From: Shewanella electrica
GTDB taxonomy: Bacteria; Pseudomonadota; Gammaproteobacteria; Enterobacterales; Shewanellaceae
Assembly: GCF_022321485.1 (NCBI RefSeq)
Contig: NZ_JAKOGG010000004.1
Span: forward strand, 300,156 to 364,155
Reading direction: 5' to 3'
DNA: 64,000 nt
Made by a program: the position numbers and the translations under genes
Notes under the pieces: model-generated
Databases searched by the model: none
Told to the model about the DNA's origin: nothing
What the model saw: only the letters and a program-made list of their open reading frames with translations
In this document: positions 55,079 to 64,000 of the stretch, piece by piece
Layout of the letters: the number at the start of each line of letters is the position of its first letter
Numbering within the stretch: the stretch's first letter is position 1

Positions 55079-55600
55079 ATGGCTGAACAACCAGAGCTAC
55101 AACTGGCCGAAAAAAGCGGCAAAAGTAAAAAGATGCTGTTTATTATCATTGCCGTTGTGGTGTTGCTGTTAGGCGGGGGCGCCGCGGCGTATTTTCTGTT
55201 GGGCGGCGAAGACACGCCTCCAGCAGCAACGGAAGAAGCGGCGAATGCGGCAGCGGATCCCGCCGCTGAGGCGTCTAATAGTGAAGCGTTTTATGTGGCG
55301 ATGCCTCGGCCATTTCTATTCAACGTGGCGGGAACCGTTCGCTCGCGGTTGGTGGAGATTAAAGTACAACTGATGGTGCGCGGCGAAGTGAATGACACCG
55401 CGCTGAAAAAACATATTCCCTTAGTCGAAGACGCATTGTTGACCACCTTTAGTGCGGCGAGTGAAGAAAAACTCAGCACTCAAGCGGGCAAGGATGAGCT
55501 GCGTCAAACCGCGCTGCTGAATGTGCAAAACACCTTACAGCCGATTACGGGCAAAAAGATTGTCGAAAAAGTACTGTTTACTGGTTTTGTAATGCAGTAA
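55079..55600 (+). CDS. fliL: FliL, basal-body membrane protein
   Basis: A 173-aa protein with one membrane helix (about 18-40: MLFIIIAVVVLLLGGGAAAYFL), an Ala/Glu-rich linker and the FliL periplasmic domain (YVAMPRPFLFNVAGTVRSRLVEIKVQLMVRG). Stator-associated ring around MotB/PomB. Confidence 0.92.
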   Translation: MAEQPELQLAEKSGKSKKMLFIIIAVVVLLLGGGAAAYFLLGGEDTPPAATEEAANAAADPAAEASNSEAFYVAMPRPFLFNVAGTVRSRLVEIKVQLMVRGEVNDTALKKHIPLVEDALLTTFSAASEEKLSTQAGKDELRQTALLNVQNTLQPITGKKIVEKVLFTGFVMQ

Positions 55601-55629
55601 TGCTAATTGATTAAGCTAAGGCAGATAAC

Positions 55630-56658
55630 GTGAGCGATATATTAAGCCAAGACGAAATTGACGCGCTGCTTCATGGTGTGGACGATGTCGATGAGGACGA
55701 GGTCGATAGTAATAGTTCGGATGCCACGTCCTATGACTTTTCGTCGCAGGATCGTATTGTCCGTGGCCGTATGCCAACGTTGGAAATCGTCAACGAACGC
55801 TTTGCCCGTCATTTACGCATTAGCATGTTTAACATGATGCGCCGCACCGCTGAAGTTTCCATCAACGGCGTGCAAATGCTGAAATTTGGTGAGTACGTAC
55901 ATACCTTGTTTGTACCCACTAGCTTGAATATGGTGCGTTTCAATCCGCTTAAAGGCACCGCGTTGATCACCATGGAAGCACGCCTGGTGTTTATTTTGGT
56001 GGACAACTTTTTTGGTGGCGATGGCCGTTTTCATGCCAAAATTGAAGGCCGGGAATTTACCCCGACAGAACGTCGTATTATCCAACTGCTGCTGAAAATT
56101 ATCTTTGAAGATTATAAAGATGCTTGGGCGCCAGTGATGGATGTGGAGTTTGATTATCTCGACTCCGAGGTTAACCCCGCGATGGCGAACATCGTCAGCC
56201 CCACCGAAGTGGTGGTGGTCAACTCATTTCATATTGAAGTGGATGGCGGTGGGGGGGATTTCCATATTACTATGCCGTACTCGATGATTGAGCCGATCCG
56301 CGAACTGCTCGATGCCGGGGTGCAGAGTGACAAGCAAGACACTGATATGCGCTGGTCACAGGCATTACGTGACGAAATTATGGATGTCAAAGTGAGCGTC
56401 GATGCACGCTTGCTGGAAAAAGAACTGACCTTACGTGATGTGATGGAGATGAAAGCTGGCGATATTATTCCAGTAGAAATGCCAGAACATCTCGTGATGA
56501 AGATTGAAGATTTACCGTCGTACCGTTGTAAATTGGGCCGAGTGAAAGAAAATTTGGCGCTGCAAATTGCAGAGAAAATTCCCCGCCCAGAAACAGTGAA
56601 GAGCGAACTACAATTAGTTATGCGTAAGAATTTGTCCAAAGATATCACTGAAATATAA
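55630..56658 (+). CDS. fliM: FliM, switch complex protein
   Basis: A 342-aa protein with the CheY-P-binding N terminus (LSQDEIDALLHGVDD), CheC-like middle (about 45-230) and a C-terminal SpoA domain (EMKAGDIIPVEMPEHLVMKIEDLPSYRCKLG). Start is GTG 55630. Confidence 0.95.
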   Translation: MSDILSQDEIDALLHGVDDVDEDEVDSNSSDATSYDFSSQDRIVRGRMPTLEIVNERFARHLRISMFNMMRRTAEVSINGVQMLKFGEYVHTLFVPTSLNMVRFNPLKGTALITMEARLVFILVDNFFGGDGRFHAKIEGREFTPTERRIIQLLLKIIFEDYKDAWAPVMDVEFDYLDSEVNPAMANIVSPTEVVVVNSFHIEVDGGGGDFHITMPYSMIEPIRELLDAGVQSDKQDTDMRWSQALRDEIMDVKVSVDARLLEKELTLRDVMEMKAGDIIPVEMPEHLVMKIEDLPSYRCKLGRVKENLALQIAEKIPRPETVKSELQLVMRKNLSKDITEI

Positions 56659-56670
56659 GGTTTTAGCAGC

Positions 56671-57054
56671 ATGAGTAATGAAGATATGGATGATTGGGCA
56701 GCAGCGATGGCCGAGCAAGCCGAAGAAGAGGCGAAGGCGGTCGAGCTTGAAGAGCTCAAAGACAAAGGCACTCATAAACTTACTGATGACGAATCAGCCA
56801 AGCTGGACACCATTTTGGATATCCCGGTGACGATCTCCATGGAAGTCGGCCGTAGCTTTATTAGTATTCGTAACCTGCTGCAACTGAACCAAGGTTCAGT
56901 GGTAGAACTTGACCGCGTTGCCGGGGAACCGCTGGATGTGATGGTAAACGGCACACTGATCGCCCACGGTGAAGTGGTAGTGGTGAACGACAAATTTGGT
57001 ATCCGTTTGACTGATGTGATCAGCCAGACTGAACGTATTAAAAAGCTTAAATAA
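56671..57054 (+). CDS. fliN: FliN, switch complex protein
   Basis: A 127-aa protein: acidic N terminus and SpoA domain (LDIPVTISMEVGRSFISIRNLLQLNQGSVVELDRVAGEPLDVMVNGTLIAHGEVVVVNDKFGIRL). Forms the C ring with FliM and binds FliH. Confidence 0.95.
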   Translation: MSNEDMDDWAAAMAEQAEEEAKAVELEELKDKGTHKLTDDESAKLDTILDIPVTISMEVGRSFISIRNLLQLNQGSVVELDRVAGEPLDVMVNGTLIAHGEVVVVNDKFGIRLTDVISQTERIKKLK

Positions 57055-57057
57055 CTG

Positions 57058-57429
57058 ATGTTGACTACAACTATTCTCAGTGCCGCCGCTGCGGCAACAA
57101 CCACGCCAGTACGCAACGGCGTCGACTATAGCTCGATTGCTGGTATGTTTGGCGGCTTGCTGGTGGTGCTGATGATCATCATCGCGCTTGCTTATGGTCT
57201 CAAAAAGCTCAACTTAACCACCAATAGCAGCGGAGCCATCAAAGTACAGGCACAAACGGCGATGGGGCCGAAGGAGCGTTTGGTACTGGTCGCCGTGGGT
57301 GAACAGCAATACTTACTCGGCGTGACCGCTCAGCAAGTCTCCTTGATCGATAAGCTCGATACTCCGGTAACCATCGAAACCAGTTCGTTTTCGCAACGAC
57401 TTAAGCAGGCGAGGGCCAACCAGCAATGA
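57058..57429 (+). CDS. fliO: FliO, export gate assembly factor
   Basis: A 123-aa protein with one membrane helix (about 22-44: [22 protein letters not shown]) and a cytoplasmic domain ([31 protein letters not shown]). Aids FliP assembly. Overlaps fliP by 4 bp. Confidence 0.9.
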   Translation: MLTTTILSAAAAATTTPVRNGVDYSSIAGMFGGLLVVLMIIIALAYGLKKLNLTTNSSGAIKVQAQTAMGPKERLVLVAVGEQQYLLGVTAQQVSLIDKLDTPVTIETSSFSQRLKQARANQQ

Positions 57430-58169
57430 AATGGCTGCCACTGGCGATACTCAGTTTATTGATGTTCTCTGGCTCGGTGGCCGCGCAAGATGCGCTGTTC
57501 CCCGCAGTGACTGTCACCACCGGCGCTAATGGTGAAACCGAATACTCGGTGACTATGCAGATATTGCTGCTGATGACCGCGCTGAGCTTCTTGCCCGCCA
57601 TGGTCATTATGTTGACGTCATTTACGCGTATCATCGTGGTACTGGCGATTTTGCGCCAAGCGATTGGCCTGCAACAAACGCCGTCAAACCAAGTGCTGAT
57701 TGGTATCAGCTTGTTCATGACCTTCTTTATCATGCATCCGGTATTTGAAAATATTTACGATAATGCGGTGCAGCCCTACATGAATGAAACCATGACATTG
57801 CAGCAAGCCTACGAAACTGGGCAACAGCCGCTCAAAGCCTTCATGTTATCGCAGACGCGCAATACCGATCTCAACTCCTTTATTGAGATTGCTGGCTACA
57901 CTGACATTAAAACCGCAGAAGACGCACCGATGACGGTAGTGATCCCCTCGTTTATCACCAGCGAGCTGAAAACAGCGTTCCAGATTGGTTTTATGCTGTT
58001 TATTCCGTTTTTGGTGATTGACCTTGTGGTTGCCAGTATTTTGATGGCAATGGGGATGATGATGCTATCGCCGATGATTGTGTCGCTGCCCTTTAAAATC
58101 ATGCTGTTCGTGTTAGTTGACGGCTGGACCTTAGTGATGGGCACGCTTGCCAATAGTTTTGGAAACTAG
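57426..58169 (+). CDS. fliP: FliP, export gate protein
   Basis: A 247-aa membrane protein with cleavable signal peptide ([22 protein letters not shown]) and four or so membrane segments; landmarks [36 protein letters not shown] and [32 protein letters not shown]. Core of the FliPQR pore. Confidence 0.95.
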   Translation: MKWLPLAILSLLMFSGSVAAQDALFPAVTVTTGANGETEYSVTMQILLLMTALSFLPAMVIMLTSFTRIIVVLAILRQAIGLQQTPSNQVLIGISLFMTFFIMHPVFENIYDNAVQPYMNETMTLQQAYETGQQPLKAFMLSQTRNTDLNSFIEIAGYTDIKTAEDAPMTVVIPSFITSELKTAFQIGFMLFIPFLVIDLVVASILMAMGMMMLSPMIVSLPFKIMLFVLVDGWTLVMGTLANSFGN

Positions 58170-58178
58170 GAGCACACT

Positions 58179-58448
58179 ATGACACCAGAGGCCTTTGTCG
58201 ATGTGTTGCGCGAAGCACTATCGATTATTGTCATCATCGTATCTGCGGCGGTGGTGCCCAGCTTGGTGGTCGGTCTGGTGGTGGCGGTGTTTCAAGCGGC
58301 AACATCCATCAACGAACAAACGCTGAGTTTTCTCCCTCGTCTGTTAACCACCTTACTGGCGCTGATGTTTCTCGGCCATTGGCTGGTACAAACCTTGATG
58401 GACTTCTTTATGGAGATGGTCCAGCGGATCCCGCAAGTGGTCGGCTAG
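58179..58448 (+). CDS. fliQ: FliQ, export gate protein
   Basis: An 89-aa protein with two membrane helices (VDVLREALSIIVIIVSAAVVPSLVVGLVVAVFQAATSINEQTLSFLPRLL). Packs around FliP/FliR in the gate. Confidence 0.94.
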   Translation: MTPEAFVDVLREALSIIVIIVSAAVVPSLVVGLVVAVFQAATSINEQTLSFLPRLLTTLLALMFLGHWLVQTLMDFFMEMVQRIPQVVG

Positions 58449-58449
58449 T

Positions 58450-59247
58450 ATGGAATTTCTGTTTGCTACGCTGCAACAGACCATCGCAGCCTACGCATGG
58501 CCAATGTTTCGTATTTCTAGCATGTTGATGGTGATGGCGATTTTTGGCGCCTCCACCACGCCAACGCGTGTACGTCTATTGATGGCACTGGCGATTACCG
58601 TGGCGGTCGCGCCGATGTTACCGCCCATGCCGCAAGAAGATTTATTGTCGTTGAAGTCCGCGATTATCAGTTTGCAGCAAGTGCTGATTGGTGTTGCCAT
58701 CGGCTTTGTCTCGCTGATGTTGATGCAAATCTTTGTGTTGACTGGGCAAGTCATCGGTATGCAGACCAGCTTAGGTTTTGCGTCGATGGTTGATCCGTCA
58801 TCGGGTCAACAAACACCGGTGGTGGGTAACTTTTTCTTGGTGCTGACGACGTTAATTTTCTTGAGCGTCAATGGACACTTGGTGATGCTCCGCATGCTGA
58901 TCGCCAGCTTTGATAGTATTCCGGTGTCTACCTCTGGCATTGAGCTTGGTAGCATGCGCGCCATCGCGGAGTGGGGCAGTTACATGTTTGGCGCGGCGTT
59001 AACGATGTCGCTGTCATCAATTATCGCCTTGCTGGTGGTCAATTTGTCCTTTGGCGTGATGACGCGCGCCGCGCCGCAGTTGAATATTTTCGCTATCGGT
59101 TTTCCGGTCACCATGATTGGCGGCCTGATTATTTTATGGCTGACACTCGATCAGATCATGGGCCATTTTGGTGAGGTATGGCAGAGCGCCCAAGTGCTGA
59201 TCTGCGATATTGCTGGGTTGCAATGTAATCTTGATGGGGTGCCATAA
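58450..59247 (+). CDS. fliR: FliR, export gate protein
   Basis: A 265-aa polytopic protein (WPMFRISSMLMVMAIFGASTTPTRVRLLMALAITVAVAPMLPP; GQVIGMQTSLGFASMVDPSSGQQTPVVGNFF). One copy per gate, completing the FliPQR helix. Shares one base with flhB. Confidence 0.94.
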   Translation: MEFLFATLQQTIAAYAWPMFRISSMLMVMAIFGASTTPTRVRLLMALAITVAVAPMLPPMPQEDLLSLKSAIISLQQVLIGVAIGFVSLMLMQIFVLTGQVIGMQTSLGFASMVDPSSGQQTPVVGNFFLVLTTLIFLSVNGHLVMLRMLIASFDSIPVSTSGIELGSMRAIAEWGSYMFGAALTMSLSSIIALLVVNLSFGVMTRAAPQLNIFAIGFPVTMIGGLIILWLTLDQIMGHFGEVWQSAQVLICDIAGLQCNLDGVP

Positions 59248-60383
59248 TGGCCGAAAATGAAGATGGACAGGAGAAGAGCGAAGAAGCCACCTCGCGAAGG
59301 TTACAAGAAGCTCGTGATAAAGGGCAGGTGGCGCGCTCCCGCGACTTAGGCACCACCGCCGTGTTGCTCTCCGCCGCATTGGGACTGTTGATTGTTGGTC
59401 CGAGTTTGATACGCGGTCTGTCATCGATCATGACACGCTTATTCTCAATTGAACGTGACCAGCTGTTTGACAGCAACAGTTTATTTACTGTTTGGGGCGT
59501 GGTGATTGCTGATATCGGCTTACCCATTTTGGGCTTTATCGCCTTTCTCGCGCTGGTGTCATTCATTGGCAATATCGTCGTAGGCGGCATCAGTTTTAGT
59601 GCCCAGGCGATGATGCCCAAGGGCAGCAAAATGAGCCCGCTAACAGGCTTTAAGCGTATGTTTGGCTTGCAGGCATTAGTGGAACTCACCAAGGGGATTG
59701 CCAAGTTTTCGGTGGTTGCCTTGTCGGCGTATTTCTTATTATCGTTTTACTTTCCCGATATTCTCAATCTGTCGCAAGACCATCTGCCCGGTAACTTGAT
59801 GCACGCCATGGATATTCTGTGGTGGATATTCATGTGGTTATGCTGCTCGACAATCATCATTGTGATTATTGATGTGCCATATCAAATATGGAATCACAAC
59901 AAGCAGTTACGCATGACCAAGCAGGAAGTAAAAGACGAATACAAAGACACTGAAGGTAAACCTGAAGTGAAAAGCCGTATACGGCAACTGCAACATGAAA
60001 TCTCACAGCGGCGCATGATGGCTGAAGTACCAAAAGCCGATGTTATCGTGGTCAACCCTGAGCATTTTGCCGTAGCAGTGAAATACGATGTTAACAAAGC
60101 CGCTGCGCCGTATGTGGTTGCGAAAGGTGCCGATGAATTGGCGTTTAAAATTCGAGAAATCGCCCGCGAGTACGATATTGCCATCGTGTCAGCGCCACTG
60201 TTAGCACGAGCAATTTATCACACCACCAAGCTAGAACAGCAGATCCCCGAAGGGCTGTTTACCGCAGTGGCGCAGGTGCTGGCTTATGTATTTCAATTGC
60301 GCCAATATCAAAAAGGCCGTGGCCGCAAACCAACGCCTATCCCGCTCAATCAGCCGATCCCTGACGAATACAAGAAATACTAA
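59247..60383 (+). CDS. flhB: FlhB, export gate substrate-specificity switch
   Basis: A 378-aa protein with four membrane helices (about 35-210) and the cytoplasmic autocleavage domain. The cleavage site reads VVNPEHFAVAVKYD with Asn270, so it is NPEH rather than the usual NPTH. N-terminal EDGQEKSEEATSRRLQEARDKGQVARSRDL is canonical. It switches export from hook to filament subunits with FliK. Last gene of the fliK transcript. Confidence 0.95.
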   Translation: MAENEDGQEKSEEATSRRLQEARDKGQVARSRDLGTTAVLLSAALGLLIVGPSLIRGLSSIMTRLFSIERDQLFDSNSLFTVWGVVIADIGLPILGFIAFLALVSFIGNIVVGGISFSAQAMMPKGSKMSPLTGFKRMFGLQALVELTKGIAKFSVVALSAYFLLSFYFPDILNLSQDHLPGNLMHAMDILWWIFMWLCCSTIIIVIIDVPYQIWNHNKQLRMTKQEVKDEYKDTEGKPEVKSRIRQLQHEISQRRMMAEVPKADVIVVNPEHFAVAVKYDVNKAAAPYVVAKGADELAFKIREIAREYDIAIVSAPLLARAIYHTTKLEQQIPEGLFTAVAQVLAYVFQLRQYQKGRGRKPTPIPLNQPIPDEYKKY

Positions 60384-60386
60384 CCT

Positions 60387-60402
60387 TGGCCTGAAGTTTG
60401 CT
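60387..60402 (+). promoter_or_regulatory. Sigma-54 promoter for flhA operon
   Basis: TGGCCTGAAGTTTGCT: exact GG-N10-GC spacing, perfect TTGCT; -24 TGGCCT as at fliK. It sits immediately after flhB. A start point near 60414 would exclude the GTG at 60416 as a useful start and favours ATG 60440. Confidence 0.75.
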
Positions 60403-60439
60403 TTATGCCGTCTAAGTGTCAATTCTCAGGCTGACGTTA

Positions 60440-62539
60440 ATGGATGTAAAAGCAACTCTCGGGCAGTGGCGCCAGTTCCGACCCACCAAAGTGAAAGGGA
60501 TCGGAACTCCGCTATTAGTGCTAGCAACGCTGGCAATGATCGTCTTGCCAATGCCAGCCTTCCTGCTGGATATTCTGTTTTCATTCAATATTGCGTTAGC
60601 GCTAGTGGTGCTGCTCGTCGCTGTTTATACCAATCGTCCGCTGGACTTTGCCGCCTTTCCTACCGTGTTGTTGGTGGCTACGTTGTTGCGGCTGGCGTTG
60701 AACGTTGCCTCTACCCGCGTGGTGTTGTTGGAAGGTCATAACGGCGCCGACGCCGCCGGTAAAGTGATTGAAGCCTTTGGTTCGGTGGTGATTGGCGGTA
60801 ACTACGCCGTGGGTCTGGTGGTGTTCATGATTCTGATCATCATCAACTTTGCTGTAGTCACCAAGGGTGCTGGCCGTATTTCTGAAGTTAGTGCTCGTTT
60901 TACCTTAGACGCGATGCCGGGCAAGCAGATGGCGATTGATGCCGACTTGAACGCCGGGATCATCAATCAAGAGCAAGCGCGTTTACGTCGCCAAGAAGTA
61001 ACGTCCGAGGCGGATTTTTACGGCTCTATGGACGGTGCGTCCAAGTTCGTCAAAGGGGATGCCATCGCCGGGATCATGATTCTGGTGATCAACATCCTCG
61101 GTGGTTTCATGATCGGTATGGTGCAGCACGGGCTAGAGTTTTCCCAAGCGGTGGAGATCTATACCTTGCTGACCATTGGTGACGGTTTGGTGGCACAGAT
61201 CCCCGGTTTGTTGCTGTCTATCGCTGCCGCCTTGATGGTGACCCGCCAAAATGAAAGCGGAGATATGGGCGAGCAGGTTGTACAACAGATGTTCGACAAC
61301 CCCAAAGCGCTGATGATTGCCGCCGCAGTATTGTTCATCATGGGCATCGTGCCCGGTATGCCACATTTGGCATTTTTGAGCTTCGCACTGGCTGCCGCGG
61401 CTGGGGCATATTTTATCAATCGCCGTAATGAACAGAATAAGAAAAATGCCCTTGAACTGGCACAAAACGGTGCCGTTGAGAAAGCTAGCACCGAGCCAAA
61501 AGACTTGAGCTGGGACGATGTGCGCCCAGTCGATACCGTCGGGTTGGAAGTCGGTTATCGGTTAATTCCTTTGGTGGATAAAGGCCAAGGTGGTGAGTTG
61601 TTAAGCCGCATCAAAGGCGTGCGTAAAAAGCTGTCGCAAGAGCTGGGCTTTCTGGTGCCAGCGGTACATATTCGCGACAACTTAGATTTAGCGCCGTCGG
61701 CGTATCGCATCTCATTGATGGGCGTGGCATCGGGCGAGGCGGAAATCCGTCACGACTGCGAGTTAGCCATTAACCCTGGTCAAGTATTTGGCAAGCTCGA
61801 TGGTGTTGAAACCAAGGATCCGGCCTTCGGTTTAGATGCAGTATGGATTGCGCCAGAGATGCGTGAACATGCACAAACACTAGGCTACACCGTGGTGGAT
61901 GCCTCTACCGTCATTGCCACTCACTTGAGCCAACTGCTCACTAACAACGCCGCTAAACTGCTGGGTTATGAAGAGGTACAACAGCTGTTGGATATGCTGT
62001 CGAAACGCGCGCCGAAGCTGGTGGATGGTTTTGTGCCTGATATCATGAGCTTAGCCACCGTTGTGAAGGTGATGCAGAACCTGCTTAACGAAGGCGTGTC
62101 AGTACGCGATTTACGCACCATAGTCCAAACCTTGCTGGAGTATGGGCCGAAGAGTACCGACCCTGAAGTATTAACTGCCGCTGTGCGTATCGCCCTGAAA
62201 CGGATGATCGTGCAAGAGATTGCAGGTCCAGAGGATGAAGTGCCTGTCATTACTTTGGCGCCAGAGTTGGAACAGATGTTGCATCAGTCAATGCAAGCGA
62301 CAGGGGGCGATGGACCAAACATCGAACCAGGGCTAGCAGAGCGGATGCAAAGATCGTTGGTCGATGCGGCCCAAAAGCAAGAGATGGTGGGGCAACCCGC
62401 AATTTTGCTGACCTCCGGTATGTTACGTGCCACCCTGTCTCGTTTTGTTAAACATACGATTCCAAATTTGCGCGTGATTTCTTATCAGGAAGTGCCTGAC
62501 GAGAAACAGATTCGAATTGTGGCGGCAGTTGGCCAGTAG
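60440..62539 (+). CDS. flhA: FlhA, export gate protein
   Basis: A 699-aa protein with eight or so membrane helices in the first 330 residues (LLVLATLAMIVLPMPAFLLDILFSFNIALALVVLL; FPTVLLVATLLRLALNVASTRVVL; FIPGK-like DAMPGKQMAIDADLNAGIINQEQARLRR) and a large cytoplasmic ring domain (from about 350). It forms the nonameric docking ring for chaperone-substrate complexes. Start ATG 60440 gives MDVKATLGQW. Confidence 0.95.
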   Translation: MDVKATLGQWRQFRPTKVKGIGTPLLVLATLAMIVLPMPAFLLDILFSFNIALALVVLLVAVYTNRPLDFAAFPTVLLVATLLRLALNVASTRVVLLEGHNGADAAGKVIEAFGSVVIGGNYAVGLVVFMILIIINFAVVTKGAGRISEVSARFTLDAMPGKQMAIDADLNAGIINQEQARLRRQEVTSEADFYGSMDGASKFVKGDAIAGIMILVINILGGFMIGMVQHGLEFSQAVEIYTLLTIGDGLVAQIPGLLLSIAAALMVTRQNESGDMGEQVVQQMFDNPKALMIAAAVLFIMGIVPGMPHLAFLSFALAAAAGAYFINRRNEQNKKNALELAQNGAVEKASTEPKDLSWDDVRPVDTVGLEVGYRLIPLVDKGQGGELLSRIKGVRKKLSQELGFLVPAVHIRDNLDLAPSAYRISLMGVASGEAEIRHDCELAINPGQVFGKLDGVETKDPAFGLDAVWIAPEMREHAQTLGYTVVDASTVIATHLSQLLTNNAAKLLGYEEVQQLLDMLSKRAPKLVDGFVPDIMSLATVVKVMQNLLNEGVSVRDLRTIVQTLLEYGPKSTDPEVLTAAVRIALKRMIVQEIAGPEDEVPVITLAPELEQMLHQSMQATGGDGPNIEPGLAERMQRSLVDAAQKQEMVGQPAILLTSGMLRATLSRFVKHTIPNLRVISYQEVPDEKQIRIVAAVGQ

Positions 62540-62551
62540 GAGTAAGCAACA

Positions 62552-63949
62552 GTGAAAATTAAACGTTTTTTTGCCAAAGATATGCGTACTGCCTTGGCGC
62601 AAGTAAAAGACACTTTAGGTGCTGATGCCGTCATCATGTCCAACAAAAAAGTCACGGGTGGCATCGAGATTGTCGCCGCAGTGGATTATGACGAGCCACA
62701 AGCTGCTGCTCCTGCACAGCATACTAGCGCCGTGTTTCCAGAGCTGAGTGACGATAAAGTGTCCATCGGTCATGTGAAGACGCAATCTCGCCCGGTGACC
62801 GCCAGTGCGCCAGCCACCGATTCGCTACAAGCTTTGTTAGAGCGCCAACATGCGCGTCTGCACAAACAGATTAACGATCACAACACCCAGCAAAGCAGCG
62901 CGGTGGAAACGCCCGCGTGGGCCATGGGATTGGATAAACCGCAACCCGCCCCCGCTCACCCTGTTCATGAGCCGATTTCAGTTGGCGGCGGCGCCAGTAA
63001 ACAGCATAATGCCCGCCAGCAACAAGAACTGGAAACGATGCGCGAAGAGCTGGCCTCTATTCGAAACTTATTGACGCATCAAGTTAATGTGTTGATGAAA
63101 GATCAGAAAAACCGCACCAACCCTGTCGGTGCGATGTTAGAGCGCAAGTTGTTGGAAGCAGAGTTCTCGCCAGCGGTTTCAGCAAAGCTGGCCGGGCTCA
63201 GTGAGCACTATGCGCCTGCGGATCTGGTAAGAGCATTGCCACAAGCGTTAGCCAACTTGCTCGATAACAAAGGTGACGATGTTGTGCGTCAAGGCGGCAT
63301 CGTGGCATTAGTCGGCCCAACTGGCGTTGGTAAAACTACCACACTGGCGAAAATTGCTGCACGATTTGTCGCACATCATGGTCCCGACTCAGTTGTGTTA
63401 ATTACCACCGACCATTATCGCATTGGAGCCTTTGAGCAATTAGCAACTTATGGCAAGATAATGGGGTGCCCAGTAAAACAAGCCAATGATCTTAAAGAGT
63501 TGGAGCAAATTGTTTACCAATACCGCAATCGTAAACTGGTGTTGATCGATACCGCTGGTATGGGGCAACGAGATATGAGATTGTGCGAACAACTTGATAG
63601 TCTTACTGCTAATTCCCGTTTACCCATTCGCAGTTACTTGGTGATGTCAGCCACTGGACAACGTCGCGTGTTGGAAGAAGCGGTCGCGCATTTTCAACGA
63701 ATTCCACTCGCTGGCGCAATTTTGACTAAACTCGATGAATCCGTTTCTTTAGGTGCCGCATTGAGTGTATTGATCCAAAGTGGTTTATCATTGAGTTATG
63801 TCACAGATGGACAACGCGTACCAGAAGATATGCAAGTTGCTGATACACTGTCGCTGGCAAAACAAGCACTTGCTGTGTTAAATAAGCCTGCAACAGCAGA
63901 GTTCAACCCTAAAGCCAGGTCAGCCGAAATGACCTACGCATTTGAGTAA
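62552..63949 (+). CDS. flhF: FlhF, polar placement GTPase
   Basis: A 465-aa SRP-type GTPase: N-terminal basic region (MKIKRFFAKDMRTALAQVKDTLGADAVIMSNKKV), linker, then NG domain with G1 GPTGVGKTTT (about 255), LITTDHYRIGAFEQLATY, LVLIDTAGMGQRD and ILTKLDESVSLGAAL. It recruits early flagellar parts to the old pole. Start is GTG 62552. Confidence 0.95.
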   Translation: MKIKRFFAKDMRTALAQVKDTLGADAVIMSNKKVTGGIEIVAAVDYDEPQAAAPAQHTSAVFPELSDDKVSIGHVKTQSRPVTASAPATDSLQALLERQHARLHKQINDHNTQQSSAVETPAWAMGLDKPQPAPAHPVHEPISVGGGASKQHNARQQQELETMREELASIRNLLTHQVNVLMKDQKNRTNPVGAMLERKLLEAEFSPAVSAKLAGLSEHYAPADLVRALPQALANLLDNKGDDVVRQGGIVALVGPTGVGKTTTLAKIAARFVAHHGPDSVVLITTDHYRIGAFEQLATYGKIMGCPVKQANDLKELEQIVYQYRNRKLVLIDTAGMGQRDMRLCEQLDSLTANSRLPIRSYLVMSATGQRRVLEEAVAHFQRIPLAGAILTKLDESVSLGAALSVLIQSGLSLSYVTDGQRVPEDMQVADTLSLAKQALAVLNKPATAEFNPKARSAEMTYAFE

Positions 63950-63953
63950 TGTT

Positions 63954-64000
63954 ATGACCCCGGACCAAGCGAGCGGTTTACGAAAAATGAATCAGGAATA
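63954..64000 (+). CDS. flhG: FlhG (FleN/MinD-like), 5' end only
   Basis: Only the first codons are present (MTPDQASGLRKMNQE), 4 bp after flhF. This opening is typical of FlhG, the MinD-like ATPase that limits flagellar number and restrains FlrA. The rest lies beyond the window. Confidence 0.82.
   Translation, partial: MTPDQASGLRKMNQE

Overview
The window looks like the chromosome of a polar-flagellated gammaproteobacterium, most likely Shewanella or a close relative in the Alteromonadales. The evidence is a polar-type flagellar cluster in the order flgT / flgOP / flgNMA / cheV-cheR / flgB-L / two short flagellins / flaG-fliD-fliS / flrABC / fliE-R / flhBAF-(flhG). It contains the FlrA-FlrB-FlrC regulators, H-ring genes and sigma-54 and sigma-28 promoters typical of Vibrio and Shewanella. 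No computed search was available, so the genus is an inference from gene order and protein sequence.

Region 1 (1-3566, minus strand) is a sugar/flagellin-modification operon: a Maf-type motility accessory factor (DUF115), a small helical protein, a NeuB-like nonulosonate synthase without its usual C-terminal domain, and an acetolactate-synthase-like thiamine-diphosphate enzyme cut by the window edge. Maf and NeuB proteins normally make or attach sialic-acid-like sugars to flagellin, which fits the flagellin genes downstream. Region 2 (3567-6425) has an Aer-like PAS chemoreceptor and an aldo/keto reductase, convergent and separated by a bidirectional terminator.

Region 3 (about 6.7-21.5 kb) is a tandem genomic island at the 3' end of a tRNA-Arg(CCU) gene. 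The right-hand copy (about 11521-21482) looks intact: 17-bp direct repeats at both ends, a P4-type integrase, an HUH replication protein, an AlpA-like regulator, two unknown proteins and a two-gene cargo (258-aa protein plus superfamily-1 helicase). The left-hand copy (about 6755-11520) is a wreck of a related element. Only the 3' end of its integrase gene (with an in-frame stop) and the 3' end of its rep gene remain, but between them sits a different, intact cargo: an sce7726-like nuclease, a T4-beta/sce7725-like protein, an ImmA/IrrE peptidase and a membrane coiled-coil protein. In both copies the cargo lies between int and rep, which suggests a swap site for accessory (probably defence) genes. 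Cargo DNA is clearly more AT-rich than the flanks.

Region 4 (21598-64000) is the flagellar cluster. Sigma-54-type promoters (GG-N10-GC) precede flgOP, flgA (minus), flgB, flgF, flrB, fliE, fliK and flhA. Sigma-28-type promoters precede flgM (minus) and the second flagellin gene. This gives a readable hierarchy: FlrA activates sigma-54 at flrBC and the export and switch genes; FlrC drives hook-basal body genes; FliA (outside the window) drives flgMN and flaB, with FlgM holding FliA back until the hook is finished. The window ends at the first codons of flhG.
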